A stretch of DNA of 64,000 nucleotides from positions 1 through 64,000 of the forward strand of contig CAJUNT010000005.1 in assembly GCA_910587735.1 (NCBI GenBank), written 5' to 3'. This DNA is from an uncultured Clostridia bacterium. GTDB lineage: Bacteria; Bacillota; Clostridia; Lachnospirales; Anaerotignaceae. Positions within the stretch are counted from its first letter, which is position 1. Every line of letters starts with the position of its first letter. The position numbers and the translations under genes are program-made. This document shows, piece by piece, positions 60,368 to 64,000 of this stretch. The notes beneath the pieces were generated by a model, which was given only the letters and a program-made list of their open reading frames with translations, was not told the DNA's origin and did no database searches.

Positions 60368-61768
60368 TTATTTTGGAGTATTACTATTATTTTTTTTATA
60401 ATCTTCATAAAACAAAAAATGATGATTGTTTATTTCTGCACTATGCTTTAATGCCTTATTTGCACAGCGCAATAAAGATTGATAGGAATTTCCATCATGA
60501 GGATACAAAGAAATGCCAGTGTGTGGATTTACAGTATAACTATTTTCATTATTGCCATATGTTGTATGGAATATTGTATTCATTTTGTTAATGGTATGTT
60601 GCAATATTGTTTTTGAAATGATATTTGGTAAATATACAACAATTTTATCATAAGTATAACGAGCAATAACATCTGTTTGATAAAAGTGTTTTTTAATTTT
60701 TTGTACAATATCATTTAATACCATGTCACCTAAAGGAATACCTATTGTATTATAAATATTTTTTAAATTAAGCAAATCAATTAAGATAAATGCAGATTGA
60801 TTTGTTAAAGGGTCTTGCAATGACAAATTGATATACTGTTCTAATGCATCACGATGGTATAAATTGGTAATAGCATCTCTTTTTATTTCATTCATGGTAA
60901 TACCAGGAGTAAATATAGGCATTAGTTTTCCATAAATAGAAATACGTTTTTTATTATTTTTGTTGCATAATGTGTAAAATATTAAATAAAACCATTGATA
61001 TTTGTTTTCACTTGTATAGAGTCGTATTTTTGTTTGTACCATTCCTCTATGATTTTGACAGTATTTTAAAAGAATATAAAAATATTCTTTGTCATTATTG
61101 TGTATTAAAATTGTTTCTTTCAAAGTATAAAAAGGGAAATAATATGTTTGTTTGACTAAATTAGAAAAATACAATGTATTTTTTTCTGGTTTATATTCAA
61201 ACAGTACAGGCATAGCATTGATATTACTTTCTAAACTTTGAGGAAAAACAACTTTTCTTTTGTGATGGCAACTGTTTGTTTCTGTCATAGAAATAAAACA
61301 GTCTTTTAATTGTTTTTTGAAATGTTTATATTGACTATTTTCTATTAGCAACAATGTGCAAATAAAAGTGTCATTCTGTTGTTTTAAAAAATTGCCATAA
61401 ACATGGAATTGTGTAACAGTATTATCCTTTTTTAGCAAAGTATGCTCTATTTGGAATAAACTTTTTTTTAAGCGATGTTTTGCAATTTCTTTTGTAATAT
61501 ATTCTCTTTGTTGTTCTGGGATATAATGAATATAAGAATTTATATTTTGTCTTTGGTAATTTTCAGAAAAAGTGTTATCGGTAGAAATTAATGAAAAAGA
61601 ATCATCTGCTGAAATTTGTATTAAGCTAATGCTGGATTTTTTTATAGTATCATTATAATGCTGTATCAGCTCAGCGCCATGATAATAGAAAGGATTTTTT
61701 TCATTAGCACATTTTATAGAAGAAGATTCTATATTAGGGGAAATTACAGTGTGCTTATTTGATTTCAT
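60368..61768 (-). CDS. Degenerate GGDEF-domain protein
   Basis: The protein of about 466 residues has a long N-terminal region (about 1-300) with PAS-like strand patterns but no clear sensor motif or membrane span. A C-terminal GGDEF domain follows (about 300-460): RDAITNLYHRDALEQYINLSL, AFILIDLLNLKNIYNTIG, GDMVLNDIVQKIKKHF, and finally GISLYPHDGNSYQSLLRCANKALKHS. The catalytic loop, normally (G/S)GDEF after an Arg, reads RYTYDKIVVYLP, so both glycines are lost and the Asp-Glu pair is replaced. It probably does not make cyclic-di-GMP, and may bind nucleotide or protein instead. The start follows AAGGAG by 6 nt. Confidence 0.85.
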   Translation of the reverse strand: MKSNKHTVISPNIESSSIKCANEKNPFYYHGAELIQHYNDTIKKSSISLIQISADDSFSLISTDNTFSENYQRQNINSYIHYIPEQQREYITKEIAKHRLKKSLFQIEHTLLKKDNTVTQFHVYGNFLKQQNDTFICTLLLIENSQYKHFKKQLKDCFISMTETNSCHHKRKVVFPQSLESNINAMPVLFEYKPEKNTLYFSNLVKQTYYFPFYTLKETILIHNNDKEYFYILLKYCQNHRGMVQTKIRLYTSENKYQWFYLIFYTLCNKNNKKRISIYGKLMPIFTPGITMNEIKRDAITNLYHRDALEQYINLSLQDPLTNQSAFILIDLLNLKNIYNTIGIPLGDMVLNDIVQKIKKHFYQTDVIARYTYDKIVVYLPNIISKTILQHTINKMNTIFHTTYGNNENSYTVNPHTGISLYPHDGNSYQSLLRCANKALKHSAEINNHHFLFYEDYKKNNSNTPK

Positions 61769-62015
61769 AATCATCTCCTTAAATATATTTGTGAAATGCC
61801 TTTTGTATTATTGTTTAAATTATACAGATTAACTATTTTACACATTATTTCATAATGGAAATACACAAAATATTCTATCATGTTTTGTGTATTTTTACAA
61901 CAGAAATTTTTCAAAACAGCTAAAAAAATATTAATATTGATTTATTGAGAGAAAAAAGGGATTGTTATATAATAATAATAAACAAAATAGAAACATGAAA
62001 AAGGAGGGAAATGTT

Positions 62016-62999
62016 TTGACAATAGCCGAAATTGCAAAACTAGCAGGTGTATCCCGTGCAGCAGTATCTCGCTATTTGAATAATGGTTATATTAGTGAAG
62101 AAAAAAAACAGAAAATAAAAAAAGTAATTGAACAAACAGGTTACAGACCTTCATTGCAGGCACAAACACTACGCACCAAAAAATCAAAATTGATAGGCAT
62201 AGTATTACCTAAAATCAATTCAGAAACAATAAGCAGAATTGTAGCAGGTATTAGTCAAGTACTTTCTGAAAAAGGATTTCAAATATTACTTGCGAATACA
62301 GAAAATAATGTGCAAAAAGAACTAGAATACTTGAATGTATTTCAAAACAATAATGTAGAAGGTATTATATTTATTGCAACATTATTAAATAAAGAACATA
62401 AAAATATTATAAAGCAAATAGATGTACCTGTAGTGATAATTGGTCAAAAAGTTGATTATACGAGTTGCATTTATCATAATGATTATTTAGCTGCAAAGCA
62501 ATTAACTGAAATTATGATTTGTAATGGAAGAAAAAAAATTGCTTATATTGGTGTAACAGTAAAAGATAAAGCAGCAGGTTTGGAAAGAAAAAAGGGGTAT
62601 TTAGATGCTTTAAAATCATATCATATAGTGGCAAATGAAAATATTATGACAGAAAGTGATTTTTCAATGGAATCTGGTTATGATGCCATGAAAAGGCTTT
62701 TAGAACAACATGAGCATATAGATGCTATATTTTGTGCAACCGATTTCATAGCAGTAGGTGCGATAAAATATTTAAAAGAAAAACAAATTAATATACCACA
62801 GCAAATACAAATTGTAGGAATTGGACACACAAAATTATCAGAAATCATTACACCAACATTAACTACTGCACATTTTTATTATAAAACAAGTGGACAAGAC
62901 GGCGCACAAATGTTGCTAGATTTACTAAAAGAACAGAAGAAAGTAATAAAAGAGGTTAAATTGGGATTTGAAATAATAGAACAGCAATCTACGAAATAA
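62016..62999 (+). CDS. LacI-family regulator of the sucrose-type PTS
   Basis: The protein of about 328 residues begins TIAEIAKLAGVSRAAVSRYLNNGYIS, the LacI helix-turn-helix and hinge, followed by the periplasmic-binding-like ligand domain (IGIVLPKINSETISRIVAGI, HIDAIFCATDFIAVGAIKYL). The start is TTG at 62016, 7 nt after AGGAGGG; the ORF's ATG 54 bp upstream would add an unrelated leader. It lies before a sucrose-type PTS gene with a palindromic operator, resembling ScrR-type control. The likely inducer is a sugar or its phosphate. Confidence 0.9.
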   Translation: MTIAEIAKLAGVSRAAVSRYLNNGYISEEKKQKIKKVIEQTGYRPSLQAQTLRTKKSKLIGIVLPKINSETISRIVAGISQVLSEKGFQILLANTENNVQKELEYLNVFQNNNVEGIIFIATLLNKEHKNIIKQIDVPVVIIGQKVDYTSCIYHNDYLAAKQLTEIMICNGRKKIAYIGVTVKDKAAGLERKKGYLDALKSYHIVANENIMTESDFSMESGYDAMKRLLEQHEHIDAIFCATDFIAVGAIKYLKEKQINIPQQIQIVGIGHTKLSEIITPTLTTAHFYYKTSGQDGAQMLLDLLKEQKKVIKEVKLGFEIIEQQSTK

Positions 63000-63012
63000 T
63001 ATATAAAAAATG

Positions 63013-63042
63013 AAACTGCTTTTTATAGAAAGCAGTTTTTGT
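63013..63042 (+). terminator. Terminator of the LacI gene
   Basis: AAACTGCTTT (63013-63022) pairs with AAAGCAGTTT (63029-63038), followed by T. Confidence 0.85.
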
Positions 63043-63109
63043 TATGATTCACAAAAAATAAAATGAATAATTTGTGTAATTTGACTCTATACAAAAGTAT
63101 AAAAATAGT

Positions 63110-63142
63110 TATAATAATATATAACAACTGAAATCGATTTCA
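63110..63142 (+). promoter_or_regulatory. PTS promoter -10 and LacI-type operator
   Basis: TATAAT at 63110-63115 is followed by the perfect palindrome TGAAATCGATTTCA (63129-63142), with the central CG typical of LacI-family operators. It lies near the expected transcription start of the PTS gene. The -35 box is weak at the ideal distance; TTGACT at 63081-63086 is too far (23-nt spacer). Confidence 0.65.
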
Positions 63143-63214
63143 TATATTTAAAAAGTGTTTTGACCGTGATAATAAAATAATAATAGAATTTTTATACTTT
63201 TAGGAGGGAATCAT

Positions 63215-64000
63215 ATGGATTATAAACAATCGGCAAAAGAAGTTTATGAGAAAATAGGAGGAAAACAAAATTTAATATCTGCGGCGCATTGTGCAACAAG
63301 GCTAAGACTTGTCATAGCAGACAATGATAAATGTGACAAAGATGCAGTGGAAAATATTGATGGTGTAAAAGGTGTATTTTTTGCATCAGGACAGTTACAG
63401 ATTATATTTGGTACAGGTATTGTAAACAAAGTATATGATGAATTTATAGCCATTGCAGGCATTACAGCAAGTACGAAAGAAGAAGTCAAAGCAGCAGCAA
63501 CAGCAAAAACAAACTGGTTTCAAAAAGCAATTAAAACGTTAGGGGATATATTTGTACCTATTATACCTGCCATTGTGGCGAGTGGTTTTTTAATGGGTAT
63601 TATGGAATCACTTAATTTTATGGTAAATAATGGTATTATCAATATTGATACAAGTAGTTCTCTTTATGTTTTTGCACAGATTTTCAGTAACACAGCATAT
63701 ACATTTTTACCAATATTGATAGCATTTAGTGCAGCAAAAGTATTTGGAGGCAATCCATTTTTAGGTGCAGTAATTGGTATGATAATGATACACCCTAATT
63801 TACAAAATGCTTGGACAGTAGCAACAGAAGGTGTATTACAAACACAAAGTGTATTTTTTGGATTATATAGTATAGATATGGTGGGATATCAAGGACACGT
63901 TATACCAGTTATTATTGCCGCATGGATATTAAGTACCATTGAAAAGAAATTACATAAAATTGTGCCAGCAATGTTGGATTTATTTGTAACACCTCTTGTA
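63215..64000 (+). CDS. PTS sucrose-type EIIBC component, 5' part
   Basis: The reading frame from ATG 63215, behind AGGAGGG, stays open to the end of the window (262 codons). The N-terminal IIB domain (about 1-85) has the phosphorylated Cys26 in AAHCATRLRLVIADNDKC. The IIC domain begins around residue 105 with DIFVPIIPAIVASGFLMGIMESLNF, an arrangement typical of sucrose or trehalose PTS proteins. It imports and phosphorylates a disaccharide, with EIIA provided elsewhere. The LacI operator just upstream implies sugar-induced expression. The C-terminus lies outside the window. Confidence 0.9.
   Translation, partial: MDYKQSAKEVYEKIGGKQNLISAAHCATRLRLVIADNDKCDKDAVENIDGVKGVFFASGQLQIIFGTGIVNKVYDEFIAIAGITASTKEEVKAAATAKTNWFQKAIKTLGDIFVPIIPAIVASGFLMGIMESLNFMVNNGIINIDTSSSLYVFAQIFSNTAYTFLPILIAFSAAKVFGGNPFLGAVIGMIMIHPNLQNAWTVATEGVLQTQSVFFGLYSIDMVGYQGHVIPVIIAAWILSTIEKKLHKIVPAMLDLFVTPLV

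Noticed and set aside
60286..60591. A 101-residue frame after the cupin gene
   Set aside because: It runs through the terminator and is antisense to the GGDEF gene.

Overview
The window is very AT-rich DNA from a low-GC Gram-positive bacterium, most likely an anaerobic member of the Clostridia (Lachnospirales-like). The evidence is the AGGAGG-type ribosome binding sites, the IspH-ribosomal-protein-S1 fusion next to plsC, cmk, aroH and a HI0933-type flavoprotein, a BclA-like collagen protein typical of exosporium-forming spore formers, PTS sugar uptake with LicT-type antitermination, and a CIRCE-controlled clpB. The organism cannot be named from the sequence alone.

Region 1 (1-11.9 kb) is an accessory, decaying segment. 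Remnants of one IS5-family element lie in opposite orientation at about 0.39-0.79 kb and 11.16-11.40 kb. Between them are a MarR regulator with a YczE-like membrane protein, an intact beta-glucoside operon (licT-bglP-bglA) with two RAT antiterminator/terminator pairs, and a run of wreckage: a MATE efflux fragment, a deleted IS1-family transposase, a short-chain dehydrogenase without a start codon, and a pfkA split by a 136-bp IS200/IS605-like palindromic insertion. Intact gntR and rpe genes follow, then a TadB/type II secretion F-like fragment cut off by the second IS5 remnant.

Region 2 (11.9-20.2 kb) is a complete type I restriction-modification operon, hsdM-hsdS-hsdS-hsdR. The two specificity genes are a tandem duplication: the first target-recognition half is identical over 422 bp and the second half is different.

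Region 3 (20.3-26.1 kb) holds an HxlR regulator, a zinc-type macrodomain ADP-ribose hydrolase translationally coupled to a class M sirtuin (SirTM), a frameshifted secreted protein with a stalk-like and a metallo-beta-lactamase-like domain, and two secreted proteins of unknown function.

Region 4 (26.1-39.2 kb) mixes housekeeping genes (tgt, an RlmL-like RNA methyltransferase, a cyclophilin, tRNA-Leu) with cell-surface and unknown proteins: a collagen-like protein with a 45-bp repeat array, a MORN-repeat lipoprotein, a PepSY protein, a coiled-coil lipoprotein, a membrane-anchored unknown protein, a SLOG-family protein, and XRE and RpiR regulators.

Region 5 (39.2-64 kb) is mostly core genome: CIRCE-clpB; the minus-strand operon histidine phosphatase-HI0933-aroH-cmk-plsC-ispH/S1; a permuted NlpC/P60-like protein; deoC; a polar amino-acid ABC transporter; an HtrA protease; rsmA; trmB; a diaminopropionate ammonia-lyase; a HAD gene with two lesions; a cupin; a degenerate GGDEF protein; and a LacI regulator beside a sucrose-type PTS gene that runs off the end.

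I found no CRISPR array, prophage or clearly new defence system. The most unusual items are the duplicated hsdS pair, the minimal SirTM/macrodomain pair, the RAT site inside the licT coding end, and the clustered gene decay between the IS5 remnants.
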